The notes beneath the pieces are model-generated. The model saw nothing but the letters and a program-made list of their open reading frames with translations, had not been told where the DNA came from and searched no databases. A DNA stretch of 64,000 nt, from the NCBI RefSeq assembly GCF_963676685.1, contig NC_092354.1, forward strand, positions 16,808,746-16,872,745, read 5' to 3'. This stretch comes from Mytilus edulis (taxonomy: Eukaryota; Mollusca; Bivalvia; Mytilida; Mytilidae). Shown here one piece after another: positions 55,028 through 63,880 of the stretch (within the stretch, counting starts at the first letter, position 1; each line of letters opens with the position of its first letter). The position numbers and the translations under genes are program-made.

Positions 55028-55085
55028 TACAAAAAGTCTACATGTTAGTGTTGATCTACTTCATAACATGTAGACTTTTTGTAGA
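55028..55085. repeat. Hairpin ACAAAAAGTCTACATGTTA
   Basis: Arms of 21 bp (55028-55048; 55065-55085) with one mismatch at the outer base and a 16-base loop. It overlaps the start of the ACATGTAGA array and could have arisen from an inverted repeat unit. Confidence 0.8.
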
Positions 55086-55395
55086 TGTCATATATAATAT
55101 TGTATTCAGAGGTGGACTTAGGGGGGGGGGGGGGCTTTTCTGGAAAAAATTTGGTTGCTTATATAGGGAATCACTGAAGCATGACTGGAGCGGGTCCCCT
55201 CTTAGGCAGTCAGTGGGCCACCACTTATGAAAATTTCTGGATCCGCCACTGGTATTAAAGTAGATCTAACCTAACATGTAGACAATGGTAGATCTCATAT
55301 ATAGTATTGATGTAGAACTAACCTAACATGGTGATGTCATATATAGTATTGAAGTAGAGCTACCCTAACATGTACAATCATGTAGATCTAAGATG
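55065..55395 (+). repeat. CATGTAGATCTAACCTAA minisatellite, split by a MITE
   Basis: Units carrying ACATGTAGAC, GTAGATCTCATATATAGT and AAGTAGATCTAACCTAAC. The array is continuous on both sides of the MITE at 55107-55251. Confidence 0.65.
55107..55251. mobile_element. CAGAGGTGG MITE (145 bp) with 5-bp duplication
   Basis: Ends CAGAGGTGGACTTAGG and CTGGATCCGCCACTG; exact direct repeat GTATT at 55102-55106 and 55252-55256. Interior shared with 47559-47716. Confidence 0.85.
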
Positions 55396-55460
55396 CATAA
55401 ATCATTAATGCAGAGTATGTTGTAATACACCAAAACAGTGAACTCAACATAGATAACTTA

Positions 55461-55744
55461 AGGTGGTACCCAACACTTTAACTAAAATTAATTTGGCTTG
55501 TTTAATTTTCTTAAAATTTTGACAAAGTATTTACTTCGACCCTTTGACAAAAATACAAAAATTTTAAAAATTTTGAACCAACTGTTTTATCAGAAAAATT
55601 ACACTGGTTATATATAAGTTTGACAAACACTCATTTTGATCATTGAGAAGCTTAATCATGTTAATATAACATTTACCACACAACTTAATTAAAACGTTTA
55701 GATGACTTTACAGAGTTATCTCCCTGTAGTGTTAGGTACCACAT
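55461..55744 (+). mobile_element. AGGTGGTACC MITE, copy 4 (284 bp)
   Basis: AGGTGGTACCCAACACTTTA to GTAGTGTTAGGTACCACAT, TA at both sides. The terminal CCACCT is mutated to CCACAT. Same orientation as copy 1. Confidence 0.8.
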
Positions 55745-55862
55745 TAAAGGTAATTTACTAGGGATGTTAAAAATGGTTTAGTGTTTTGCACAACTTTTTG
55801 GAATTTTGGATCCTCAATGCTCTTCAACTTTGTATTTGTTTGGTTTATAACTATTTTGATAT

Positions 55863-55915
55863 GAGCGTCACTGATGAGTCTGATGTAGACGAAATGTGCG
55901 TCTGGCGTACTAAAT
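55863..55915 (+). ncRNA. Hammerhead-like core, tandem unit 1
   Basis: CTGATGA, stem II GTCT-GATGT-AGAC, GAAA, stem III ATGT/GCGT (two Watson-Crick pairs and two G-U wobbles), then TA. Stem I is not formed by adjacent bases (CTAA after the cleavage site does not pair with GTCA), so self-cleavage is doubtful. Confidence 0.45.
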
Positions 55916-55964
55916 TATAATCCTGTTACTTTTGAATTTGTTTGGTTTATAACTATTTTGATAT

Positions 55965-56017
55965 GAGCGTCACTGATGAGTCTGATGTAGACGAAATGCG
56001 CGTCTGGCGTACTAAAT
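55965..56017 (+). ncRNA. Hammerhead-like core, tandem unit 2
   Basis: As unit 1, but stem III is ATGC/GCGT (three Watson-Crick, one wobble). The stem III changes between copies keep it pairable. Stem I is again not evident. Confidence 0.45.
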
Positions 56018-56073
56018 TATAATCCTGGTACCTTTGATAACTAATTAGTCATTATTTGTTTTGTTTCTTACAG

Positions 56074-56170
56074 AGATAAGACTTATGAATTAGGATGAAT
56101 GTGGTAGAGGATTTAGTCACAATCAATGGTACGCTACACAAACACGCAAGAATAGAGGCTGGTAATAAAC
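56074..56170 (+). pseudogene. Frameshifted first zinc finger at exon start
   Basis: Reading from the acceptor, GATAAGACTTATGAA encodes DKTYE, the usual linker; an extra base then shifts frame. In the next frame DECGRGFSH is legible, and after a second change (extra bases near 56125) frame 0 gives NGTLHKHARIEAGNK, the His half. A formerly ordinary finger thus carries two frameshifts, so the reading frame may once have been open from the acceptor. Confidence 0.65.
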
Positions 56171-57114
56171 TGCATGAATGGGATATTTGTGCTAGAAAAA
56201 ATAGTAGCGATAGAGACTTAAAGAGACACATTAGAATGCAAACTGCTGAAAAACGTCATAAATGTGCTATGTGTGAGAGAAAATTTTCTAGAGGTAGTAA
56301 CCTAAAGACACACATGAAAACACATACAGGTGATAAACTTTATGACTGTGGTGATTGTGGTAAGGGGTTTAGTCAACAAAGTAATTTACGGGATCACATG
56401 AGGACACATTCAACCGAAAAACCTCATGTCTGTGATGTATGTGGTAAAGGATTTATTAGGTTTGGTCTTTTACAAATTCACATGAGAACACATACAGGTG
56501 ATAAACCTTATGACTGTGGTGAATGTGGTAAACAGTTTAGTCAGCTTTCTAGTTTACAGAGACACATGAGAACACATTCTGGCGATAAGCCTCATGACTG
56601 TGATGTATGTGGTAAAGAGTTTAGTCACCTTGGTAATTTACAAAGACACAAGAGAATACATACAGGGGATAAACATGATAAACCTCATGACTATGATGTA
56701 TTAAAGGAACACATGAGAACACATACAGGTGATAAATCTCATGTCTGTGAATTATGTGGTAAAGGGTTTAGTCAGAATGGTAGTTTAAACAGACACATGA
56801 GAATACATACAGGTGATAAACCTCATGACTGTTATGTATGTGGTAAAGGCTTTAGTCAGCTTTATCATTTGCAGCTTCACATGAGTATGCATACTGGAAG
56901 TAAACCTTATATATGTGATATGTGTGGTAAAGGGTTTGGTCAGCATTGTAATTTAAAGATTCACATGAGAACACACACAGGGGATAAACCTTATGACTGT
57001 AATGTGTGTGGTAAAGGGTTTAGTCAGCTTGGTAGTTTACAAAGACACATGAAAATACATACTAAGAATAAAGCTCACGATGAGATAAATGGGGTTGAGG
57101 TTCAGTGTGAGTGA
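56095..57114 (+). CDS. C2H2 zinc-finger protein (main exon), 339 residues
   Basis: Nine intact C2H2 fingers with linkers of the HTGDKP type, e.g. HKCAMCERKF (about 56-82), YDCGDCGKGF, HVCDVCGKGF, and the last finger ending about residue 326. One finger (about 197-217) has lost its Cys half (PHDYDVLKEH), the second element (HEWDICARK) lacks its second Cys, and the N-terminal 24 residues are a finger read out of frame. An AG acceptor ends at 56073; all three frames between it and ATG56095 are closed, so this ATG is the start if the exon is used as such; a mini-ORF ATG-Asn-stop lies at 56085. Fingers of this kind bind DNA in the nucleus; no KRAB, SCAN or BTB domain is visible. Could be a degenerating paralogue; 5' exons were not found. 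Confidence 0.75.
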   Translation: MNVVEDLVTINGTLHKHARIEAGNKLHEWDICARKNSSDRDLKRHIRMQTAEKRHKCAMCERKFSRGSNLKTHMKTHTGDKLYDCGDCGKGFSQQSNLRDHMRTHSTEKPHVCDVCGKGFIRFGLLQIHMRTHTGDKPYDCGECGKQFSQLSSLQRHMRTHSGDKPHDCDVCGKEFSHLGNLQRHKRIHTGDKHDKPHDYDVLKEHMRTHTGDKSHVCELCGKGFSQNGSLNRHMRIHTGDKPHDCYVCGKGFSQLYHLQLHMSMHTGSKPYICDMCGKGFGQHCNLKIHMRTHTGDKPYDCNVCGKGFSQLGSLQRHMKIHTKNKAHDEINGVEVQCE

Positions 57115-57129
57115 TTTTTCGTATAATGG

Positions 57130-57765
57130 TATGATGTCGTCGTCGTCCGAAGACACTTTGGTTTCCGGATAATAACTTTAGTTTAAGTTAATAGATCTAA
57201 ATGAAATTTTTTCAGAAGGTTCAATACCATAAAAGGAAGGTTGGGATTTATTTTGGGGATGATGGTCCGAACCGTTTAGGAATTATGGGGGCCCAAAAGG
57301 GCCCAAAACAAGCATTTTTCTAGTTTCAGGATAATAACTTGTTTACCAGTATTTCAATTGCTCTGAAAGTATACTGCAATGTTTAAAATCACAAGTAGAA
57401 GGTTTGGATTCAATTAAGGGGTTATGGGGCTAAAGTTTAGGAATTAAGGGCCTAAAAGGGGCGAAAACAAGCATTTTTCTAGTTTCCAGACAATACCTTG
57501 TGTGTAATTGCATGGATCTCTCTGAAATTGTACCACAATGTACCATATAACAAAGGGGAGGCTGGGATTAAGTTTTGGGTTAATTGCCCAAACTATGTAG
57601 GAATTAAGGGCCAAAAAGAAACATGTTTCTAGTTTCCAAACAATCATGACAATAACATGTGTTTAAGTGTATGGATCTCTCTGAAATCGTACTACAAGGT
57701 TCATTATTACAAAGGAAAGCATGGGATTGAGTTTAAGGGTTATTGCTCCAAGGGGGGGGGGGGGG
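57130..57765 (+). repeat. Tandem repeat of about 155 bp (AAGCATTTTTCTAGTTTCC)
   Basis: Starts with GATGTCGTCGTCGTCCGAAG. TTTCTAGTTTCC-type anchors recur at about 57161, 57317, 57478 and 57628. Each unit has GGAATTAAGGGCC and GGATCTCTCTGAAAT. It directly follows the zinc-finger stop. Confidence 0.75.
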
Positions 57766-58067
57766 GGGTTCAATAAATTGGGGGGGATCTCAGTTTACCA
57801 TTTTTTTAAGGGATTTTTTTTTTTTCAACATTTTTCAAATTTCAAATTTTGAAAAGTTTCAATAAGAAATATTCAATTCCATAGTATTGTGCAATAGATG
57901 TGTTAGATCTTGAACCACATTAATTGTGTGGCAAAAACCTATATTATGTCAAAATTTGATCACAATCAAAATTCAGACAGTATCAAGCTTGAATATTGTG
58001 ACCAAATTTGCCCCAACTGTTCAGGGTTCGACCACTGGGGTCGTATAAAGCTGCGCCCTGCGGAGCA
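57755..58067 (+). repeat. 3' part of the 155-bp-repeat element
   Basis: Poly-G (57755-57769), an AT-rich stretch, then GTTCGACCACTGGGGTCGTA and GCTGCGCCCTGCGGAGCACC. The GC-rich hairpin-like end is typical of an element terminus; zinc-finger-derived sequence resumes immediately after it at 58068, so the 57.1-58.07 kb block is probably one insertion. Confidence 0.6.
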
Positions 58068-58560
58068 CCTGGTTACATAGACACATGATAACACATTCAA
58101 GTCAAATCAAGGCGAATCTAATTTTTGTGCCAAATAACATATTGGAAGAAAATCTGTTGAAGACTTACAGAGAACACATACTTGTGACAAACATAATAAA
58201 TATGATGTACAGTGAAACCTGTTTAAACCAAACCTCTTCGGGACTTAAGATTATGTTCGGTTTTGGCTGAGGTTAGGTTTTATCAGGTTCACAGCGCATA
58301 CAATTTGATATGACGGTGCTTTAGAAAATGTTTGGTTTATACAGGTTTTCGGTTTAAGCAGAATTCGGTTTAGCCAGGTTTCACTGTACATACTAATAAG
58401 TTGTATTCAGAAGAAATGGATTAAAGAGACACTGTGACACATGAGAACACATACTGGAAATAATTATTAAACCTTATAGTATATGTGATGTATTGAGTAT
58501 AGGGTTTATAATAATGGAAACTGACAGACACATGAAAACATACAATTCAAGTGTTTAATC
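58068..58560 (+). pseudogene. Decayed C2H2 finger remnants
   Basis: GGTTACATAGACACATGATA encodes LHRHMI; 58180-58200 resembles the THTGDK linker; GGATTAAAGAGACACTGTGA followed by CACATGAGAACACATACTGG and ATATGTGATGTATTGAG retains finger text with stops and indels; GACAGACACATGAAAACATA is a last His half. Several stops in all frames. It shows that the finger array once extended further 3'. Confidence 0.7.
58210..58386. mobile_element. CAGTGAAACCTG MITE (177 bp) within finger remnants
   Basis: Inverted ends CAGTGAAACCTG and CAGGTTTCACTG, TA at both sides (58208-58209; 58387-58388). The interior has GGTTTAAACC/GGTTTTGGC-type internal inverted text. Tc1/mariner-like by target and termini. Confidence 0.85.
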
Positions 58561-58608
58561 ATGGGCTAAATTATTTGAAATGATGACTCATAGATTTGTA
58601 TATTAAAA

Positions 58609-59770
58609 ATCCCATACTGGAGATAGTCTTTAAACTGTGATGTATGTAGTGGATGGATTCTTTAGAATCAAACCTGGAGATAGTCTTTAAACTGTGATGT
58701 ATGTAGTGGGTGGATTCTTTAGAATCGAACCTGGAGATAGTCTTTAAATTGTGATGTATGTAGTGGATGGATTCTTTAGAATCAAACCTGGAGATAGTCT
58801 TTAAATTGTGATGTATGTAGTGGATGGATTCTTTAGAATCAAACCTGGAGATAGTCTTTAAACTGTGATGTATGTAGTGGATGGATTCTTTAGAATCAAA
58901 CCTGGAGATAGTCTTTAAACTGTGATGTATGTAGTGGATGGATTCTTTAGAATCAAACCTGGAGATAGTCTTTAAACTGTGATGTATGTAGTGGGTGGAT
59001 TCTTTAGAATCGAACCTGGAGATAGTCTTTAAACTGTGATGTATGTAGTGGGTGGATTCTTTAGAATCGAACCTGGAGATAGTCTTTAAATTGTGATGTA
59101 TGTAGTGGATGGATTCTTTAGAATCAAACCTGGAGATAAAATTGAGAAAGGAAATGGTGAATATGTCAAAGCGACAACCACCCGACCATAGAGCAAACAA
59201 CAGTCTTTAAACTGTGATGTATGTAGTGGGTGGATTCTTTAGAATCGAACCTGGAGATAGTCTTTAAATTGTGATGTATGTAGTGGGTGGATTCTTTAGA
59301 ATCGAACCTGGAGATAGTCTTTAAATTGTGATGTATGTAGTGGATGAATTCTTTAGAATCGAACCTGGAGATAGTCTTTAAATTGTGATGTATGTAGTGG
59401 GTGGATTCTTTAGAATCGAACCTGGAGATAGTCTTTAAATTGTGATGTATGTAGTGGGTGGATTCTTTAGAATCAAACCTGGAGATAGTCTTTAAACTGT
59501 GATGTATGTAGTGGGTGGATTCTTTAGAATCAAACCTGGAGATATAGTCTTTAAATTGTGATGTATGTAGTGGATGAATTCTTTAGAATCGAACCTGGGG
59601 ATAGTCTTTAAACTGTGATGTATGTAGTGGGTGGATTCTTTAGAATCAAACCTGGAGATAGTCTTTAAATTGTGATGTATGTAGTGGGTGGATTCTTTAG
59701 AATCGAACCTGAAGATAGTCTTTAAACTGTGATGTTTGTAGTGGATGGATTCTTTAGAATCGAACCCTTC
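58609..59770 (+). repeat. 57-bp minisatellite derived from a zinc-finger repeat (about 20 units)
   Basis: Unit: GATAGTCTTTAAACTGTGAT, GTATGTAGTGGATGGATTC, TTTAGAATCAAACCTGGA. The part ACTGTGATGTATGTAGTGGA parallels the finger text ACTGTGATGTATGTGGTAAA (CDVCGK), and the first unit is preceded by CATACTGGAGAT, the HTGD linker. The unit is 27 bp shorter than an 84-bp finger and lacks the His half. The 19-codon period leaves minus-strand frames open (ISRFDSKES-like); these are not genes. Confidence 0.85.
59137..59200 (-). mobile_element. 3' end of the TATGCGTTTAC element inserted in the minisatellite
   Basis: AAATTGAGAAAGGAAATGGT, GAATATGTCAAAGCGACAAC and CGACCATAGAGCAAACAAC is the reverse complement of the 3' end of the element at 4807-5165. 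It interrupts one 57-bp unit, so it is younger than the array or was captured by it; neighbouring units do not contain it. Confidence 0.8.
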
Positions 59771-59779
59771 ATAAACACT

Positions 59780-60045
59780 CAGGTGATTAACATGTATTAA
59801 TATTTTATAATGCATAAGTTAAAGTTTAATTGTATATACAAATGTTTACAATGTACCAAATAAATGCTATTTTCTTAATTCTTTGTTTCAGGATCAGATG
59901 AATATCGATGAATGTATGAGAGTTCATCCGGGTATTCATGGTATTACAATATGTTAAAACATCAATTGTGATATGACAATCATGACAATGCCGTGAATGT
60001 ATGAGAGAGTGCATCCGGGTATTAAACTATGTTATTTAAAACATT
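59780..60045. other. No gene seen
   Basis: A pair of similar strings, GAATGTATGAGAGTTCATCC and GAATGTATGAGAGAGTGCAT, about 80 bp apart. Otherwise featureless. Confidence 0.4.
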
Positions 60046-60050
60046 AACTG

Positions 60051-60175
60051 TAGGGGCGGATCCAGCCATTTTTAAAGGGGTTCCCAACCCATGAGAAAGG
60101 GGGGGCGGGTTCCAACCATATGTCCCAACTTAAATGCTTTGGTTGTTAAAAAAGGGGGGTTCCAGACCCCGATAC
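60051..60175. mobile_element. GGGGCGGATCC MITE, truncated
   Basis: GGGGCGGATCCAGCCATTTT, GGGGTTCCCAACCCATGAG, TCCCAACTTAAATGCTTTGG and GGGGGGTTCCAGACCCC. The right terminal repeat is lost. Confidence 0.65.
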
Positions 60176-60199
60176 GACAATGTCATGAATGAATGAGAG

Positions 60200-60395
60200 A
60201 GTGCTGAACTCCGAGGAAAATTCAAAACGGAAAGTCCCTTATCAAATGGCAAAATCGAAAGCACAAACACATCACACGAATGGATAACAACTGTCATATT
60301 CCTGACTTGGTACAGGCATTTTCTTATGTAGAAAATGGTGGATTGAACCTGGTTTTATATCTAGCTAAACCTCTCACTTGTATGTCAAGACAACA
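60200..60395 (-). repeat. Dispersed repeat, inverse copy of 26526-26735
   Basis: CTGAACTCCGAGGAAAATTC, GGAAAGTCCCTTATCAAATG, CATATTCCTGACTTGGTACA and TCTAGCTAAACCTCTCACTT. Confidence 0.75.
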
Positions 60396-60399
60396 TTGT

Positions 60400-60570
60400 T
60401 GCAAGTTTTGTTAATCTAAAATCGATTTTACATATATCCCTATTGGTCAATCAATTTTCCCAAATTAGGTTAAGAAAGGGGGGGGGGGGGGGGGGGGTCA
60501 GTGAAAAAAACTATGTGAATTAAGTTTTTTTATCCTTCATTGAACTTTTGATGTCGTCCCTTAACCCTCT
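60400..60570 (+). repeat. Dispersed repeat ending TTGAACTTTTGATGTCGTCCC
   Basis: GTTGCAAGTTTTGTTAATCT, GGTCAATCAATTTTCCC, poly-G, AACTATGTGAATTAAG and CTTTTGATGTCGTCCC; 3' part of the 38470/63640 family, abutting the inverse copy at 60200-60395. Confidence 0.7.
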
Positions 60571-60776
60571 TTAAATAAAGAATTTATACTATTATTTTTC
60601 TTATTTTTCTTATTATGATTGTATGATGGCGGCGACTTATGTATTGCTAATCCAGGCGGCGGCGTAAACTATTTAAATAAAGCTTGATATGTCAGAAGGT
60701 AAAAGACCTGGATGCTTCATATCTTGTATGTAGCTACCTTATGGTTACGAAATTTCCGTTTGTCATATGTTTAATG

Positions 60777-61220
60777 TTATTGACCTCATTTTCATGGTTC
60801 AGTTACTTCTTGAAAAAAGAAGTTTTTTTTGTAATGTAGATTTCTTTCTTATTATGAGTAATAGTTTTTTTAATAGGATAGCTTATTTGGTATTATCTGA
60901 CCTTGACCTAATTTTCATGATTTATGGGTCAATGATACATTTTCGTCATTGTGTCAGTCTATGTGGTACTTTATGCAACAAGTTAACTATATTTGGTGTA
61001 TTGAATGATTGTAAGGTATTCATGTAGTTCTAACCAGTAACATCTGACCTCAACCTCATTTTCATGGTTCATTGGTCAATTTTAAGTTTTTGTTCTTTTT
61101 TTTCAAGTTCTAGTATTAGGTCAACTATATTTAGTGTATACAATGATTGTAAGGTATACACGACTTTTTTTGTAGTTCTAGCCCGTATCATCTGACCTTG
61201 ACCTCATTTTCATGGTTCAT
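60777..61220 (+). repeat. 147-bp tandem repeat with TGACCTTGACCTCATTTTC
   Basis: TCTGACC anchors at 60896, 61043 and 61191 (periods 147-148), with a partial unit upstream. Units carry CATTTTCATGGTTCATTGGT and AATGATTGTAAGGTATAC. The TGACCTTGACC text is shared with 21655-24010. The 86-residue frame over it is incidental. Confidence 0.75.
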
Positions 61221-63060
61221 TGATCAATGTTGAGTTTGTATGCGCCCGTTTACGAGACGTATTATGGTATCCGTTGACCGTCTGTCCGGCCGTCCGTACG
61301 TCCAAAAGTTGTTTTCCGTTCTCTAACTTTAGTTTGCCTCAATCAAATGTTATGAAACTTATGCACAATCGGCTTAGTACAACTAAATACAGATCAAGTT
61401 TGAATTTTGGTTGTATAGTGTTAACCGTTATAGAGTTATGCCCCTTTACAAATGGAAAAATTGCTGAATTTTTCTTTTCCATTCTCTAACTTAAGTAAGC
61501 TTAATATTTGTTTCTGTTCACTAACTTAAGTTTGCCTCAACCAAATGATATGATATGCCCTTTTATAAATGGAAACAATTGCTGAATTTTTTTTTCTTTC
61601 TCGAACTTGTTAGTTTGAAACCAAATGTTATGAAACTCATGCACAACGCTTAGTACAAACAAAATACAGGTCAAGTTTGAATTTTTGTTGTGTAATTTTA
61701 ACCGTTTTTAGCTCACCTGGCCCGAAGGGCCAAGTGAGCTTTTCCCATCACTTTGCGTCCGTCGTCGTCGTTAACTTTTACAAAAATCTTCTCCTCTGAA
61801 ACTACTGGGCCAAATTAAACCAAACTTGGCCACAATCATTATTGGGGTATCTAGTTTAAAAAAATGTGTCCGGTGACCCGGCCAACTAACCAAGATGGCC
61901 GCCATGTCTAAAAATAGAACATAGGGGTAAAATGCAGTTTTTGGCTTATAACTCAAAAACCAAAGCATTTAGAGCAAATCTGACAGGGTAAAATTGTTTA
62001 TCAGGTGAAGATCTATCTGCCCTGAAATTTTCATATGAATCGGACAACCCGTTGTTGGGTTGCTGTCCCTGAATTGGTAATTTTAAGGAAATTTTGCTGT
62101 TTTTGGTTATTATCTTAAATATTATTATAGATAGAGATAAACTGTAAACAGCAATAATGTTCAGCAAAGTAAGATTTACAAATAAGTCTAGTGACTGAAA
62201 TGGTCAGTTGACCCCTTTAGGAGTTATTGCCCTTTATAGTAAATTTTTAACCATTTTTCGTAAATCTTAGTTATCTTTTACAAAACATGCAAAAATCTTC
62301 TCCTCTGAAACTACTGGGCCAAATTAATCCAAACTTGGCCACAATCATCTTTGGGGGTATCTAGTTTAAAAAATGTGTTCGGTGACCCGGCCATCAAATC
62401 AAGACGGCCGCCACGGCTTAAAATAGAACATAGGGATAAAATGCAGTTTTTGGCTTATAACTCAAAAACCAAAGCGTTTAGAGCAAATCTGACCAGGTAA
62501 AATTGTTTATCAGGTCAAGATCTATCTGCCCTGATATTTTCAGATGAATCGGACAACCTGTTGTTGGGTTGCTGCCCCTGAATCGGTAATTTTAAGGAAA
62601 TTTTGCTGTTTTTGGTTATCTTGAATATTATCATAGATAGAGATAAACTGTAAACAGCAATAATGTTCGGCAAAGTAAGATTTACAAATAAGTCAACATA
62701 ACCGAAATGGTCAATTGACCCCTTAAGGAGTTATTGTCCTTTATAGTCAATTTTTAACTATTTTCATAAAATTTGTAAATTTTTATTAACATTTTCCACT
62801 GAAACTACTGGGCCAAGTTCATTATAGATAGAGATAATTGTAAGCAGCAAGACTGTTTAGTAAAGTAAGATGTACAAACACATCACCATCACCAAAACAC
62901 AATTTTGTCATGAATCCATCTGCTTCCTTTGTTTAATATTCACATAGACCAAGGTGAGCGACACAGGCTCTTTAGAGCCTCTAGTTGAGTTATGCCCCTT
63001 TACAAATAGAAAAATGCTGAATTTTTCGTGTCCGTTCTCTAACTTAGGTTTGCCTCAACC
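61221..63060 (+). repeat. Dispersed element TGCGCCCGTTTACGAGACG, split by an AGCTCA repeat
   Basis: TGCGCCCGTTTACGAGACGT, GACCGTCTGTCCGGCCGTCC and repeated CTAACTTAGGTTTGCCTCAA at about 61325, 61515, 63045. The phrase TTATAGAGTTATGCCCCTTT of the first unit (61430) is broken in a later unit at TTTTAG (61711) and resumes with TTGAGTTATGCCCCTTT at 62985, showing insertion of the AGCTCA element into this element. Confidence 0.65.
61710..62984 (+). mobile_element. AGCTCA-type dispersed repeat, most complete copy (about 1.27 kb)
   Basis: Left end AGCTCACCTGGCCCGAAGGG then CCAAGTGAGC (a hairpin), and a GTCCGTCGTCGTCG tract. Two to three internal monomers of about 509 bp (TTCTCCTCTGAAACTACTGG at 61789, 62298 and partially near 62797). 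Right end GTGAGCGACACAGGCTC, TTTAGAGCCTCTAG. No open frame; nested in the element at 61221-63060. Confidence 0.8.
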
Positions 63061-63280
63061 AAATGTCACGAAACACCATACTTATTTATACCACAAGTAC
63101 AAATTTCGGTAGAGTATTTTTTAACGATCATGATTTAAGTCCCTTTACAACTTTATATGATTTGCAAGCGGTGGCATCATCTGTGTCCCATCCATGGACA
63201 CATTCCCCATTTATTTGGGCCCATTTTTCTCTATTCTTTATATTCTTTGCCCATTATTCTTTATGGTCAAGGAGACAACT
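63060..63280. other. No gene seen; pyrimidine-rich repeat fragment
   Basis: Includes CATTTTTCTCTATTCTTTAT (63222 onwards), a fragment of the 49905 family. The 114-residue frame over 63063-63407 spans several unrelated repeat pieces and is not a gene. Confidence 0.5.
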
Positions 63281-63880
63281 ATCCACCAGAAATCAAATGG
63301 TCAAGATAAAAGCATTTATAGGTAACTGTACGACGACCTTTAACAATAAGAAAGAAAAAAAAAGAAAAAAGAAAGAAAAATGTGAATTAATTCAATCAAT
63401 TAACTAACGACCAAATTTATACAATATAATTTACAAAAGAACCAACGACAAACGCTTTATTACAGGCCCTTGACTTGGGACAGACTAATCAATATGTAGC
63501 GGTGTTAAACATGTTGCATAGCACTAAATCCTTCCCTATCCAGGGACATTGGTGGTACATCACATCAGACAAACAAACTGTTAAAATCAGTTGCAGTATA
63601 AATCGGTATATGCTCAAATAAACCAACTAACATAAAAACAGTAGACACTAAGGGACAACATCAAAAGATCAATGTAAGATAAAAAAAAACTTAATTCAAA
63701 TAGTTTGGAGGTAGGGTTGAACTGCTGCAAGATTTGCTTATCCAACATTGATTTTTACATATATCCATATGGGTCAATCAATTTTTACCAAATTAAGTTA
63801 AAGAGGGGGAGGGCTGGGGGATAATTAAAAAACTATATGAATTAAGTTTTTTTTATCCTTCATTGAACTTTTGATGTGGT
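63265..63880 (+). repeat. Long dispersed repeat (GACAACTATCCACCAGA ... TTTTGATGTGGTCC)
   Basis: CAAGGAGACAACTATCCACC, GGTAACTGTACGACGACC, GAACCAACGACAAACGC, CTTGACTTGGGACAGAC, CAGGGACATTGGTGGTACAT, CTAAGGGACAACATCAAAAG, GCTGCAAGATTTGCTTATCC and TTGAACTTTTGATGTGG. Its first part is the 17614-type family and its last part the 38470 family, so this copy shows that the two are segments of one larger element. Confidence 0.65.

Larger units (their letters stand above)
55815..56035 (+). repeat. Tandem repeat (102 bp) carrying two hammerhead-like motifs
   Basis: Two units with period 102 bp, each TTTGGTTTATAACTATTTTG, ATATGAGCGTCACTGATGAG and GTCTGGCGTACTAAATTATA. The CTGATGA cores are at 55871-55877 and 55973-55979, GAAA at 55891 and 55993. 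The array ends just before the acceptor of the zinc-finger exon at 56074. Confidence 0.8.

Noticed and set aside
63063-63407. 114-codon plus frame
   Set aside because: It spans three unrelated repeat fragments and ends in a Lys-rich A/G tract.
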